Positions 34,693 through 44,310 of a stretch of DNA of 64,000 nucleotides are shown here, piece by piece. Where the stretch lies: the NCBI RefSeq assembly GCF_004152845.1, contig NZ_SEON01000002.1:1-64000 (forward strand), written 5' to 3'. The notes under the pieces were generated by a model. That model saw only the letters and a program-made list of their open reading frames with translations, was not told where the DNA came from and did not search any database. The DNA comes from Sphingobium fuliginis. GTDB lineage: Bacteria > Pseudomonadota > Alphaproteobacteria > Sphingomonadales > Sphingomonadaceae. Position 1 is the stretch's first letter. Every line of letters starts with the position of its first letter. The translations under genes were made by a program, and so were the position numbers.

Positions 34693-34804
34693 CTCATCCG
34701 ATCCGGAAGTATTTGTTAAGGATCGGCTTTTACCGGTCTCCCGACACGGACGACGCGCCGGCTCGCGCATGACTTTCGACCGATAGAAGGAACAGGCACG
34801 CAGC

Positions 34805-35977
34805 GTGGGAGAGAATTTCGCCTTCTTCCTGCCCGTCATGATGGCGAGCTTCGGCGTGGTTTTCGCCTTTGTCTGGACCCTGCGGGTGCGCGCCGCGGGA
34901 TATTGGAGCGCCGCCTTCTTCTGCGTCGCGGGCGGCTTTGCCGTGCCGGCGGGCTTCGCCCTTGTGCCGACGCCCTTCTGGGGCTTCCTGGCGGACCTGC
35001 TGTTCGCCAGCGGCTTCCTGCTGTTCAGCCAGGCTTTGCTGGAACGGTGGCGGCCCAACTGGCTGCTGCGAGTGCGGATCGCGATCTGGGCGCTGTCCGT
35101 GATGCTGTGCGCCGTTTCCCTCATGCTGGACAATCTGCCCTTCGAACTGGCCGCGTCCGATTTCGGCTGCTTCCTGCTGATCGGCCTGCCGCTGATCGCC
35201 GGCAGGGATCGCCTCGACAACTGGTCGGACCGCACATTGTTCGGCGCGGCGACGCTGGTCGCGCTGGACAATCTGATACGCGGCAGCACCGTGCCCCTTA
35301 CCCTGTCGGGCGGCAGTTTCCTGAGCAGCGACTATGCCTTCCTGATGCAGGCGCTTGCCTGCGTCCTTGGCCTGTTCCTGGCTCTGGCCGCGCTTGCGGC
35401 GAACATGCTCGACCTTCTCGCCCGCTATCAGCGCGACGCGCTGCATGACCCCCTCTCCGGCCTGCTCAACCGCCGGGGATTCGACGATGCCATCGGCCAG
35501 AGGGCGCGGAAACTGCCGACGCAGGGCAGCCTGATCGTCTGCGACATCGACCATTTCAAGTCGATCAACGATGCCCATGGCCATGCGCTGGGCGATCGCG
35601 TGATCGTCACACTGGCGCGGATATTGGTGCAATTCGCGCCTGCCGAGGCCATCACGGCGCGCTTCGGCGGGGAGGAATTCATATTGTTCCTCCCCGATGC
35701 CGACGCGGCCCGGGCAGCCACGGTCGCCAATGACATTCGGGAGAGCATCGCGCAGGAGGTCGCTCGCCAGCTTGGCCTTTCGCGCCCCCTTACCGCCAGT
35801 TTCGGATTGTCGGCCGTCCAATCCGGCGATGCCGCGATCCACGATGCCATCGCGCGGGCGGATGCGGCGCTCTATGAAGCGAAGACGCATGGCCGCAACC
35901 GGGTCTGCGTGCGGCGGGCGCTTGCCGTACCTGACAAGCGCGCCGACGGTCCAAGGTCCCGGGCCCAGAGCGGATAG
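34805..35977 (+). CDS. Membrane diguanylate cyclase (GGDEF domain)
   Basis: A 390-residue protein. Residues 1-205 hold about six transmembrane helices of unassigned sensor type. Residues about 210-375 are a GGDEF domain with LTGLLNR-like SGLLNRRGF, DIDHFKSINDAHGH and the active-site GGEEF at 288-292. It should make cyclic di-GMP at the membrane. No RxxD inhibitory site precedes GGEEF (the residues there are APAE), so product inhibition may be absent. The start is GTG 34805 with a distant AAGGA; ATG 34838 is possible. Confidence 0.92.
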   Translation: MGENFAFFLPVMMASFGVVFAFVWTLRVRAAGYWSAAFFCVAGGFAVPAGFALVPTPFWGFLADLLFASGFLLFSQALLERWRPNWLLRVRIAIWALSVMLCAVSLMLDNLPFELAASDFGCFLLIGLPLIAGRDRLDNWSDRTLFGAATLVALDNLIRGSTVPLTLSGGSFLSSDYAFLMQALACVLGLFLALAALAANMLDLLARYQRDALHDPLSGLLNRRGFDDAIGQRARKLPTQGSLIVCDIDHFKSINDAHGHALGDRVIVTLARILVQFAPAEAITARFGGEEFILFLPDADAARAATVANDIRESIAQEVARQLGLSRPLTASFGLSAVQSGDAAIHDAIARADAALYEAKTHGRNRVCVRRALAVPDKRADGPRSRAQSG

Positions 35978-36011
35978 AATTTGCTCCGCTCCCTGCACGA
36001 CCTGGGAACGG

Positions 36012-36033
36012 CATTCCTGCCTTCGCGAGAATG
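36012..36033. repeat. REP-like hairpin
   Basis: CATTCCTGC-CTTC-GCGAGAATG folds into a stem with one mismatch and one wobble. It has the CTTC loop and GC closing pairs of the short palindromes common in GC-rich proteobacteria. It lies between the cyclase gene and the lpdA terminator. Confidence 0.5.
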
Positions 36034-36094
36034 GGCGTGCCTCAACGCAATCGGGGCAAGCTCCACGCAATGCTCCAATCATCAATAGGCCATG

Positions 36095-36121
36095 AAAAAG
36101 GCCGCCCCGAAGGACGGCCTT
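36095..36121 (-). terminator. Rho-independent terminator of lpdA
   Basis: On the minus strand AAGGCCG pairs with CGGCCTT around a GC-rich loop, followed by TTTTT. It lies 29 bases after the lpdA stop. Confidence 0.82.
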
Positions 36122-36149
36122 CTCATTCTTTCCCAAGGGCGGGACGCGA

Positions 36150-37550
36150 TCAGATGTGGATCGGCTTGCCCGTCACGGCCATGGCCGCTTCCTTGATCGC
36201 CTCGCTATGCGTCGGATGCGCGTGGCAGGTATAGGCAATGTCCTCGCTCGAAGCGCCGAATTCCATCGCCTGCGCCGCCTGCGCGATCATCGTGCCCGCA
36301 ACCGTCGCGATGATCCAGACGCCCAGCACCTTGTCGGTTTCTGCATCGGCAATGATCTTCACGAAGCCATCGGGCTCATGGTTGGTCTTGGCGCGGCTGT
36401 TCGCCAGCATCGGGAATTTGCCGACCTTGATCGCGCCCTTTTCCTTGGCGGCCTCTTCCGTCAGGCCCACGCCAGCGATCTCCGGCTTGGTATAGACCAC
36501 CGACGGGATCACGTCATGGTTCACGATCCCGGTCAGGCCCGCGATATTCTCGGCCACGGCAATGCCTTCATCCTCGGCCTTGTGCGCGAGCATCGGGCCG
36601 GGGATGACGTCGCCAATGGCCCAGACGCCGGGAACCTTGGTCGCGAAGTCATGATCGGTCTCGATCTGGCCACGGGCATTGAGTTCCAGACCGATCTTGT
36701 CGAGACCCAGCCCCTCCGTGTTCGGACGACGGCCGATCGACACCAGCACCACATCGGCCTCGATCTTCTCCGCCTCGCCGCCGGCGGCCGGCTCGACGGT
36801 CAGGGTCACGCCCTTCTTGCCGACTTCCGCGCTCGTGACCTTGGTGCCGAGCTTATATTCGAAGCCCTGCTTCTTGAAGATCTTGTTCGCTTCCTTGCGG
36901 ACTTCGCCGTCCATGCCCGGCAGGATCTGGTCGAGGAACTCGACCACCGTGACCTTCGCACCGACGCGACGCCATACCGAACCCAGTTCCAGCCCGATGA
37001 CCCCGCCGCCGACGACGACCAGATGGCCGGGAACCTTGTCCAGTTCCAGCGCGCCGGTCGAATCGACGATCCTGCCCCCCGCATTGTCTACCGCAACGCC
37101 CGGAAGCGGCGTGACCGACGAGCCGGTGGCGATGACGATGTTCTTCGCCGTCACCGTCTTGCCCGCGACTTCAACGGTGTTGGCGCCGGTGAAGCTCGCC
37201 AGACCCCTCAACCAGTCGACCTTGTTCTTCTTGAACAGATATTCGATGCCGCCGGTCAGGCCCTTCACCGCTTCCTTGCGCTGGCCCTGCATGGTGTCGA
37301 GGTCCAGGCTCATCTTGTCGATCTTCACGCCCAGCTTGGCGAGGGCGCCATTGGCGGCTTCCTCATACAGTTCCGAAGCGTGCAGCAGCGCCTTGGACGG
37401 AATGCAACCGACATTGAGGCAGGTGCCGCCCAGCGTCTCGCGGCTTTCGGCGCAGGCGGTCTTGAGGCCGAGCTGAGCCGCGCGGATCGCCGCGACATAA
37501 CCACCGGGACCGGCGCCAATCACCAGAACATCATAATCGAAGTCTGCCAT
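36150..37550 (-). CDS. lpdA: Dihydrolipoyl dehydrogenase (E3)
   Basis: A 466-residue flavoprotein. FAD motif IGAGPGGYVAAIRAAQLG, redox disulfide CLNVGCIPSKALLH, NAD motif VGGGVIGLELGSVWRR, and the C-terminal dimer-interface HAHPTHSEA. It reoxidises dihydrolipoamide for 2-oxoglutarate dehydrogenase and other complexes. GGAGTGAGAA precedes ATG 37550. It belongs with sucA-sucB but is separated from them by the palindrome-flanked GIY-YIG unit. Confidence 0.97.
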   Translation of the reverse strand: MADFDYDVLVIGAGPGGYVAAIRAAQLGLKTACAESRETLGGTCLNVGCIPSKALLHASELYEEAANGALAKLGVKIDKMSLDLDTMQGQRKEAVKGLTGGIEYLFKKNKVDWLRGLASFTGANTVEVAGKTVTAKNIVIATGSSVTPLPGVAVDNAGGRIVDSTGALELDKVPGHLVVVGGGVIGLELGSVWRRVGAKVTVVEFLDQILPGMDGEVRKEANKIFKKQGFEYKLGTKVTSAEVGKKGVTLTVEPAAGGEAEKIEADVVLVSIGRRPNTEGLGLDKIGLELNARGQIETDHDFATKVPGVWAIGDVIPGPMLAHKAEDEGIAVAENIAGLTGIVNHDVIPSVVYTKPEIAGVGLTEEAAKEKGAIKVGKFPMLANSRAKTNHEPDGFVKIIADAETDKVLGVWIIATVAGTMIAQAAQAMEFGASSEDIAYTCHAHPTHSEAIKEAAMAVTGKPIHI

Positions 37551-37564
37551 TTCTCACTCCATTG

Positions 37565-37594
37565 CCGTGCTCCCGCGAAAGCAGGAGCCCAGGG
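37565..37594 (+). repeat. Left inverted repeat of the GIY-YIG cassette
   Basis: Starts CCGTGCTCCCGCGAAAGCAG and ends GAGCCCAGGG. The inner part GCTCCCGC-GAAA-GCAGGAGC folds into an 8-pair hairpin with one mismatch and a GAAA tetraloop. Confidence 0.75.
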
Positions 37595-37599
37595 CGTCG

Positions 37600-37887
37600 T
37601 CAGAACAGCGTTTCGAACAAATCCCGCCATTGTGGATTATCGCGTTCGATCAGCTCGATCTTCCAGGCGCGTTTCCATTTCTTCATCCGCAGTTCGCAAT
37701 GTCGCGCTTCCTGCAGATCGTCATATGCCTCAAACCAGACCAAAAGCTTACAATCATGGTCCTTGGTGAAACCGTCAATCAAGCCTTTGCGATGTTGATA
37801 TGCCCTGGCCGCCAGATCGCTGGTGACACCCAGATATAGGGTGCCGTTGCGCCTGTTGGCCAGAAGATAGACATAGCCGGCTCGCGT
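37600..37887 (-). pseudogene. GIY-YIG endonuclease domain protein, start codon apparently lost
   Basis: The frame reads TRAGYVYLLANRRNGTLYLG and on to a stop at 37600, 95 residues if counted from the ACG at 37885-37887. GIY-YIG residues are present: YVY (5-7), YLG (18-20), Arg28, His32, Glu65 and Asn84. Relatives usually begin with Met right before this point, so ACG looks like a mutated ATG. No ATG or GTG start exists in frame back to the sucB stop; the first alternative is a TTG at 37782, which would delete the active-site half. The domain is therefore intact but translation is doubtful. Confidence 0.7.
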
Positions 37888-37899
37888 AGCGCGTCTCCA

Positions 37900-37929
37900 C
37901 CCTGGACTCCTGCTTCCGCAGGAGCACGG
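37900..37929 (-). repeat. Right inverted repeat of the GIY-YIG cassette
   Basis: On the minus strand it begins CCGTGCTCCTGCGGAAGCAG and ends GAGTCCAGGG, differing from the left copy at three positions. The inner hairpin CTCCTGC-GGAA-GCAGGAG is perfect. Confidence 0.75.
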
Positions 37930-37938
37930 GTCGCATCT

Positions 37939-39180
37939 TTACAGGTCGATCAGCAGGCGGGTCGGGTCCTCGATCGCGTTCTTCACCGCGACGAGGAAGG
38001 TCACTGCCTCGCGACCGTCGATCAGGCGATGGTCATAGCTGAGCGCCAGATACATCATCGGGCGGATGACGATCTGGCCGTCGCGGACGACCGGGCGATC
38101 CTCGATGCGATGCAGGCCCAGCACCGCCGACTGCGGCGGGTTGATGATCGGGCTCGACAGCAGCGAACCGAACACGCCGCCATTGGAGATGGTGAAGGTG
38201 CCGCCCTTCATGTCCTCCATGGTCAGCGTGCCTTCCTTGGCCTTCTTGCCGAAGCTGCCGATCGTCTTCTCGATCTCGGCCACGCTCAGGCTCTCGGCAT
38301 TGCGGATCACCGGCACGACCAGACCGTTCGGCGCCGACACGGCGACCGAGATGTCGGCGAAGTCGTTATAGACGATCTCGTCGCCTTCGATCTGCGCATT
38401 GACGCCCGGAATATCGCGCAGCGCCATGCAGACGGCCTTGGTGAAGAAGCCCATGAAGCCCAGGCGGACGCCATGCTTCTTCTCGAACAGGTCCTTGTAC
38501 TTGGCGCGCGCCTCGATGACGTTGGTCATGTCGACGTCGTTATAGGTGGTCAGCAGCGCGGCATTGTTCTGCGCTTCCTTGAGCCGCTTGGCGACGGTCT
38601 GGCGCAGGCGGGTCATCTTGACGCGTTCCTGCGCGCGGCTGGGGCCAGCGGCAGGCGCAGCAGCGGCGGGCGCGGCGCCAGGCGCAGCAGCGGCGGCCTT
38701 GGCGGTACCGGCGGCGGCGGCGGCCACGACGTCGTCCTTGGTCAGGCGACCGTCCTTGCCCGTGCCCTTGATCTTGCTCGGATCAAGGCCATGTTCCAGC
38801 ACCAGACGGCGCACGGCGGGCGACAGGGTCAGGTTGCCGCCCTCATCCTCATCGGCGGGGACCGAAGCGGCCGGGGCAGGCGTGGCGGCTTCCGCCTTGG
38901 CGGCGGGGGCCGGAGCAGCGGCAGGCGCTGCCGCAGCGGCCGCGCCCTCGTTGACATAGGCCAGCAGCGCGCCGACCTCGACCGTATCGCCTTCCTTGGC
39001 GACGATGTCGCCCAGCGTGCCGGCGGCCGGCGCGGGCACGTCGACCGCGACCTTGTCGGTTTCAAGGCTGACGATGGGCTCGTCGGCCTTCACGGCGTCG
39101 CCGGGCTTCTTGAGCCACTGGCCGACGGTTGCTTCGGTAACGGATTCACCCAAGGTGGGGACTTTGACTTCGGTAGCCAT
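37939..39180 (-). CDS. sucB: 2-oxoglutarate dehydrogenase E2 (dihydrolipoyl succinyltransferase)
   Basis: A 413-residue E2 protein. One lipoyl domain (residues 1-78) with Lys43 in ETDKVAVDV, an alanine/proline-rich linker, a peripheral-subunit-binding domain ([19 protein letters not shown], about 118-150), and the catalytic domain ending with the active-site [12 protein letters not shown]. It transfers the succinyl group to CoA. It starts eight bases after the sucA stop. Confidence 0.98.
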   Translation of the reverse strand: MATEVKVPTLGESVTEATVGQWLKKPGDAVKADEPIVSLETDKVAVDVPAPAAGTLGDIVAKEGDTVEVGALLAYVNEGAAAAAAPAAAPAPAAKAEAATPAPAASVPADEDEGGNLTLSPAVRRLVLEHGLDPSKIKGTGKDGRLTKDDVVAAAAAGTAKAAAAAPGAAPAAAAPAAGPSRAQERVKMTRLRQTVAKRLKEAQNNAALLTTYNDVDMTNVIEARAKYKDLFEKKHGVRLGFMGFFTKAVCMALRDIPGVNAQIEGDEIVYNDFADISVAVSAPNGLVVPVIRNAESLSVAEIEKTIGSFGKKAKEGTLTMEDMKGGTFTISNGGVFGSLLSSPIINPPQSAVLGLHRIEDRPVVRDGQIVIRPMMYLALSYDHRLIDGREAVTFLVAVKNAIEDPTRLLIDL

Positions 39181-39188
39181 GAGCTTGT

Positions 39189-41984
39189 TCAGCCTTTCTT
39201 CTGGCGACGGATTTCTTCACGGACGCTGTGACCCAGCGCATCGGCGACGAGGGCGCCCTGCTCAGCGACATGGCGCTTGGCGAGGCCCGTGGCGGGCGAC
39301 GCCGACGCCTTGCGGCCGGCATAGCGGGCGCGCATCGGCGCCTTGCCGGCGGCTGCCAGCGCTTCCTCGACATAGGGCTCCACGAAGAACCATGCGCCGT
39401 TGTTGCGCGGTTCTTCCTGACACCAGACGACTTCTTCCAGGTTCGTCATGCGCTCGATGCGCTTGGCGAGGGCTTCGGCCGCGAACGGGTAGATCTGCTC
39501 GATGCGCACGATCTGCACGTCCGTGTCGCCCGCGGCGTCGCGGGCTTCCATCAGGTCGTAGAACACCTTGCCGGAACAGAGCACCAGGCGGCGGGTGTCC
39601 TTGTCAGCGGCCCCATTGGGGTCCGACAGGATGCGCTTGAAGTGCGTTTCGCCCAGGAAGTCCTCCGCCTTGCTGACCGCCAGCTTGTGGCGCAGCAGCG
39701 ACTTGGGCGCCATGATGATCAGCGGCTTGCGGAAGGGCCGCAGCATCTGACGACGCAGGACGTGGAAGTAATTGGCCGGGGTCGTGATGTTCGCGACCTG
39801 GATATTCCCTTCCGCGCAAAGCTGGAGATAGCGCTCCAGCCGGGCCGAGCTATGCTCGGGACCTTGGCCTTCATAGCCATGCGGCAGCAGGCAGACGAGA
39901 CCGTTGGACCGCAGCCACTTGGTCTCCGACGAAGCGATATACTGGTCGAAGATGATCTGCGCGCCATTGGCGAAGTCGCCGAACTGCGCTTCCCACAGCA
40001 CCAGGCTCTTGGGATCGGCCAGCGCGAAGCCATATTCGAAGCCCAGCACGCCATATTCGGAGAGCGGCGAATCCAGCACCTCGAACCGGCCATGCGGCAC
40101 GGTCGAGAGCGGGATATATTTGTTCTCCCTATCCTGGTCGGTCCAGACCGCGTGCCGCTGGCTGAAGGTGCCGCGCCCGGAGTCCTGGCCCGACAAGCGG
40201 ACGCCATAGCCTTCCGACAGCAGCGATCCGAAGGCCAGCGCCTCGCCGGTCGCCCAGTCGAAATTCTCGCCGGACTTGAACATCTCGGCCTTGGCGTCGA
40301 TCACGCGCTTCAGCGTCTTGTGGACGTTGAGGCCCTCCGGAATCGCCGTCAGCGTCTTGCCCAGGCTGTCGAACAGCTTCTGGCTGATGGCGGACTCGAC
40401 GCTCTGGCGGCTCGTTTCGGCATCGGCCGGCTTGTGCAGGCCGGACCACCGACCGGCGAACCAGTCGGCCTTGTTGGGCTTGTAGCTCTTGCCGGCCTCG
40501 AACTCTTCCTCCAGATGGTTGACGAAGTCGCCCGTCACCTGGGCGACGAAATCATCGTCGACCACGCCCTCCGCCTTCAGCCGCGCCGAATAGACGTCGC
40601 TGACCGGCGGATGCTGACGGATCTTCGCATACATTTGCGGCTGGGTGAAGGACGGCTCGTCGCCTTCATTGTGGCCGAAGCGGCGATAGCACCACATGTC
40701 GATCACGATGTCGCGGTGGAAGGTCTGGCGATATTCCATCGCCAGCTTGCACGCGAAGGTCACGGCCTCCGGATCATCGCCATTGACGTGCAGGATCGGG
40801 GCCTGGACGCCCTTCGCCACATCGCTGGGATAAGGCGAACCGCGCGAAAATTGCGGGCTGGTCGTGAAGCCGATCTGGTTGTTGACGATGAAGTGGATGC
40901 AGCCGCCGGTATTATAGCCCGACACGCCGGAGAAGCCGAAACATTCCCAGACGATTCCCTGCCCCGCAAAGGCCGCGTCGCCGTGGATCAGCACGGGCAG
41001 CACCTGCTCATGCTTGGCGAGGTCGTCACGGAAGGTCTGCTGCGCGCGCACCTTGCCCAGCACCACTGGATCGACGGTTTCGAGGTGCGACGGATTGGGG
41101 ACCAGCGACATATGGACCTTGACGCCGTCGAACTCACGGTCGGTCGAGGTGCCGAGGTGATATTTGACGTCGCCCGATCCGCCGACATCCTCGGGATTGG
41201 CGGTGCCGCCCGAAAATTCGTGGAAGATGACGCGGAAGCCCTTGGCCATCACATTGGCGAGCACGTTCAGCCGGCCGCGATGCGCCATGCCATAGACGAT
41301 CTCGCGCACGCCCTGCGCGCCGCCATATTTGATGATGGCTTCCAGCGCCGGGATCATCGATTCGCCGCCGTCCAGGCCGAAGCGCTTGGTGCCGACATAT
41401 TTGCGGCCCAGGAACTTCTCATATTGCTCGGCGTGGATCACCTTGGCCAGGATCGCCTTCTTGCCTTCCGGCGTGAAATGGATTTCCTTGTCCTTGCCCT
41501 CCAGACGCTCCTGCAGGAAACGGCGTTCCTCCACGTCCGCGATGTGCATATATTCCAGGCCGACATTGCCGCAATAATTGGCGCGCAGGATCGCCACGAT
41601 CTCACGCACGGTCGCATATTGCAGGCCCAGCGTGCCGCCCAGATAGACCTTCTTGTCCGGATCGTTCAGGCCGTGATATTCCGGCGTCAGGTCGGCCGGC
41701 AGATCGCGTTGGGTCAACCCCAGCGGGTCGAGATTGGCAGCCAGATGACCACGTACGCGATATGTGCGGATCAACATCTGCGCGCGTATTGCATCGTCGG
41801 CCGCACTTACGGCATCGGCATCCGAAACCGCCTTGCCGCTGGCCTTGGCGGCGGCCTTCACGGCCACTTGCATCTGCGTGGGGTCAAGCGCCCCGGTCAG
41901 GTCGTCGGTGTCGATCGGCGGCCAGTTGGTGCGCGCCCAGCTCGGTCCGCGCTCAATCTCGAAGTCCTGGTTTTCGTAACCCAT
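39189..41984 (-). CDS. sucA: 2-oxoglutarate dehydrogenase E1
   Basis: A 931-residue thiamine-diphosphate enzyme. The N-terminal segment (SWARTNWPP) is the E2-binding region. The ThDP site includes [13 protein letters not shown] and the later [19 protein letters not shown] block. It decarboxylates 2-oxoglutarate and passes the succinyl group to the lipoyl arm of SucB. Length matches the family. Expression relative to sucD may be tuned by the hairpin at 42032. Confidence 0.98.
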   Translation of the reverse strand: MGYENQDFEIERGPSWARTNWPPIDTDDLTGALDPTQMQVAVKAAAKASGKAVSDADAVSAADDAIRAQMLIRTYRVRGHLAANLDPLGLTQRDLPADLTPEYHGLNDPDKKVYLGGTLGLQYATVREIVAILRANYCGNVGLEYMHIADVEERRFLQERLEGKDKEIHFTPEGKKAILAKVIHAEQYEKFLGRKYVGTKRFGLDGGESMIPALEAIIKYGGAQGVREIVYGMAHRGRLNVLANVMAKGFRVIFHEFSGGTANPEDVGGSGDVKYHLGTSTDREFDGVKVHMSLVPNPSHLETVDPVVLGKVRAQQTFRDDLAKHEQVLPVLIHGDAAFAGQGIVWECFGFSGVSGYNTGGCIHFIVNNQIGFTTSPQFSRGSPYPSDVAKGVQAPILHVNGDDPEAVTFACKLAMEYRQTFHRDIVIDMWCYRRFGHNEGDEPSFTQPQMYAKIRQHPPVSDVYSARLKAEGVVDDDFVAQVTGDFVNHLEEEFEAGKSYKPNKADWFAGRWSGLHKPADAETSRQSVESAISQKLFDSLGKTLTAIPEGLNVHKTLKRVIDAKAEMFKSGENFDWATGEALAFGSLLSEGYGVRLSGQDSGRGTFSQRHAVWTDQDRENKYIPLSTVPHGRFEVLDSPLSEYGVLGFEYGFALADPKSLVLWEAQFGDFANGAQIIFDQYIASSETKWLRSNGLVCLLPHGYEGQGPEHSSARLERYLQLCAEGNIQVANITTPANYFHVLRRQMLRPFRKPLIIMAPKSLLRHKLAVSKAEDFLGETHFKRILSDPNGAADKDTRRLVLCSGKVFYDLMEARDAAGDTDVQIVRIEQIYPFAAEALAKRIERMTNLEEVVWCQEEPRNNGAWFFVEPYVEEALAAAGKAPMRARYAGRKASASPATGLAKRHVAEQGALVADALGHSVREEIRRQKKG

Positions 41985-42031
41985 TTCTCTCGTCCCATGC
42001 CAACCGCGTGCAGTCGCGGGTGCGGGGTAAC

Positions 42032-42059
42032 AGATGGCCGGGGTGCAGCCCGGCCATCT
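42032..42059 (-). terminator. Intercistronic hairpin between sucD and sucA
   Basis: A perfect 11-bp inverted repeat, AGATGGCCGGG against CCCGGCCATCT, with a 6-base loop and no U-tract. It probably acts in mRNA processing or stability rather than full termination. Confidence 0.6.
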
Positions 42060-42070
42060 CCATGGCTGGA

Positions 42071-42955
42071 TCAGCCCTTCAGCACTTCCAGCAGGGTCGT
42101 GCCGAGTTCGGAGGGGCTCGCCGCAACCTTGATGCCGGCTGCTTCCATCGCCGCGATCTTGCTCTCCGCGTCGCCCTTGCCGCCCGACACGATCGCGCCG
42201 GCATGGCCCATGCGGCGTCCCGGAGGCGCGGTGCGGCCCGCGATGAAGCCGGCCATCGGCTTCTTGCGGCCCTTCTTGGCTTCGTCGATCAGGAACTGGG
42301 CGGCCTGCTCTTCCGCGTCGCCGCCGATTTCACCGATCATGATGATCGATTCGGTGGCGTCGTCGGCCAGGAACAGTTCCAGCACGTCGATGAAGTTGGT
42401 GCCGTTCACCGGATCGCCGCCGATGCCGACGGCCGTGGTCTGGCCCAGGCCCGCATTGGTGGTCTGGAACACGGCTTCATAGGTCAGCGTGCCGGAGCGC
42501 GAGACGACGCCGACGCTGCCCTTGGAGAAGATGTTGCCCGGCATGATGCCGATCTTGCATTCGCCCGGCGTCAGCAGGCCGGGGCAGTTCGGGCCGATCA
42601 GGCGCGACTTCGAACCCGAAAGGGCGCGCTTCACCTTCACCATGTCCAGCACCGGAATGCCTTCGGTGATGCAGACGATCAGCGGGATTTCGGCGTCGAT
42701 CGCTTCCAGGATCGAGTCGGCCGCGAACGGCGGCGGAACATAGATGACCGACGCGTCGGCGCCGGTCTTCGACTTGGCTTCGGCCACGGTGTCGAACATG
42801 GGCAGGCCGATATGGGTCGTGCCGCCCTTGCCCGGCGTGACGCCGCCGACCATCTGCGTGCCATAGGCCAGGGCGGTTTCGGTGTGGAAGGTACCGGTGG
42901 CACCGGTCATACCCTGGGTGATGACCTTGGTGTTCTTGTTCACCAGAATGGACAT
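42071..42955 (-). CDS. sucD: Succinyl-CoA synthetase subunit alpha
   Basis: A 294-residue subunit: CoA-binding N-terminus ([18 protein letters not shown]), the [18 protein letters not shown] stretch and the phosphohistidine loop [15 protein letters not shown]. With SucC it makes ATP or GTP from succinyl-CoA. The usual partner sucC is not upstream; mdh is, so the beta subunit must be encoded elsewhere. Confidence 0.97.
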   Translation of the reverse strand: MSILVNKNTKVITQGMTGATGTFHTETALAYGTQMVGGVTPGKGGTTHIGLPMFDTVAEAKSKTGADASVIYVPPPFAADSILEAIDAEIPLIVCITEGIPVLDMVKVKRALSGSKSRLIGPNCPGLLTPGECKIGIMPGNIFSKGSVGVVSRSGTLTYEAVFQTTNAGLGQTTAVGIGGDPVNGTNFIDVLELFLADDATESIIMIGEIGGDAEEQAAQFLIDEAKKGRKKPMAGFIAGRTAPPGRRMGHAGAIVSGGKGDAESKIAAMEAAGIKVAASPSELGTTLLEVLKG

Positions 42956-43004
42956 GGGCGTCCCTTCATTTTCTGTGGACGTGGCACTTTGGGTCTAAAG
43001 GCGG

Positions 43005-43041
43005 ACCGCCCCAGGCTGCGCACTTACCTGGGACGGTCCGG
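43005..43041 (-). terminator. Intercistronic hairpin between mdh and sucD
   Basis: GGACCGCCCCAGG and CCTGGGACGGTCC form a 13-base stem with one mismatch and an 11-base loop, followed on the minus strand only by CCTTTAG. A partial terminator or processing site. Confidence 0.55.
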
Positions 43042-43059
43042 TGCAAGCTCGTTTGCGGA

Positions 43060-44028
<969 letters not shown>

Positions 44029-44079
44029 TCATCCTCCAAGCCGTAAACTGGAATTGCCAAGAAACCGGAACTGAAAGTG

Positions 44080-44108
44080 CGCTTAGGCCTATCCGCCCTA
44101 GGTTTCAA
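44080..44108 (-). promoter_or_regulatory. Possible mdh promoter
   Basis: On the minus strand TTGAAA (44103-44108) and TAAGCG (44080-44085) are 17 bases apart, leaving a leader of about 50 bases. The -10 is imperfect. Confidence 0.4.
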
Positions 44109-44234
44109 CCGCGCAAAGGCCCGCATGCCAATTTATCTTTGCAATTCATTCGCAATTTCATTAATAGCCGTTTCGCCTCTGTCGCCCACGCGCTCCTACC
44201 CTGGCGCATGGCCCTTCCCCACAGCGGCCACCTG

Positions 44235-44275
44235 CCGCACGCCTCCCTTCAATGGGAGCGTGCGGACCCTTTTTT
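44235..44275 (+). terminator. Orphan plus-strand terminator-like hairpin
   Basis: CCGCACGCCTCCC and GGGAGCGTGCGG pair with one bulge around TTCAAT, then ACCC and six Ts. It points in the + direction although mdh and zapE are both on the minus strand. The rest of this 288-base gap holds the mdh promoter region and no protein-coding frame I can support. Confidence 0.5.
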
Positions 44276-44310
44276 CCAGAGCGGACAATGGCGAATTCGA
44301 CGGAGCGAGA

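Larger units (their letters stand above)
37565..37929 (-). mobile_element. Palindrome-flanked GIY-YIG cassette inserted between sucB and lpdA
   Basis: A 365-bp unit bounded by two 30-bp inverted repeats that match at 27 of 30 positions. Each repeat is itself a hairpin. Inside is one reading frame for a GIY-YIG nuclease, in the same direction as the host operon. The left end lies 15 bases before the lpdA start and leaves its Shine-Dalgarno intact; the right end lies nine bases after the sucB stop. The build resembles REP sequences flanking their RAYT transposase, but with a nuclease domain. Mobility is inferred. Confidence 0.6.

Noticed and set aside
39228..42482. Very long plus-strand open frame opposite sucA
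   Set aside because: It mirrors the codon periodicity of sucA on the other strand, a common artefact in GC-rich genomes; its product is low-complexity His/Arg/Gln-rich with no domain.
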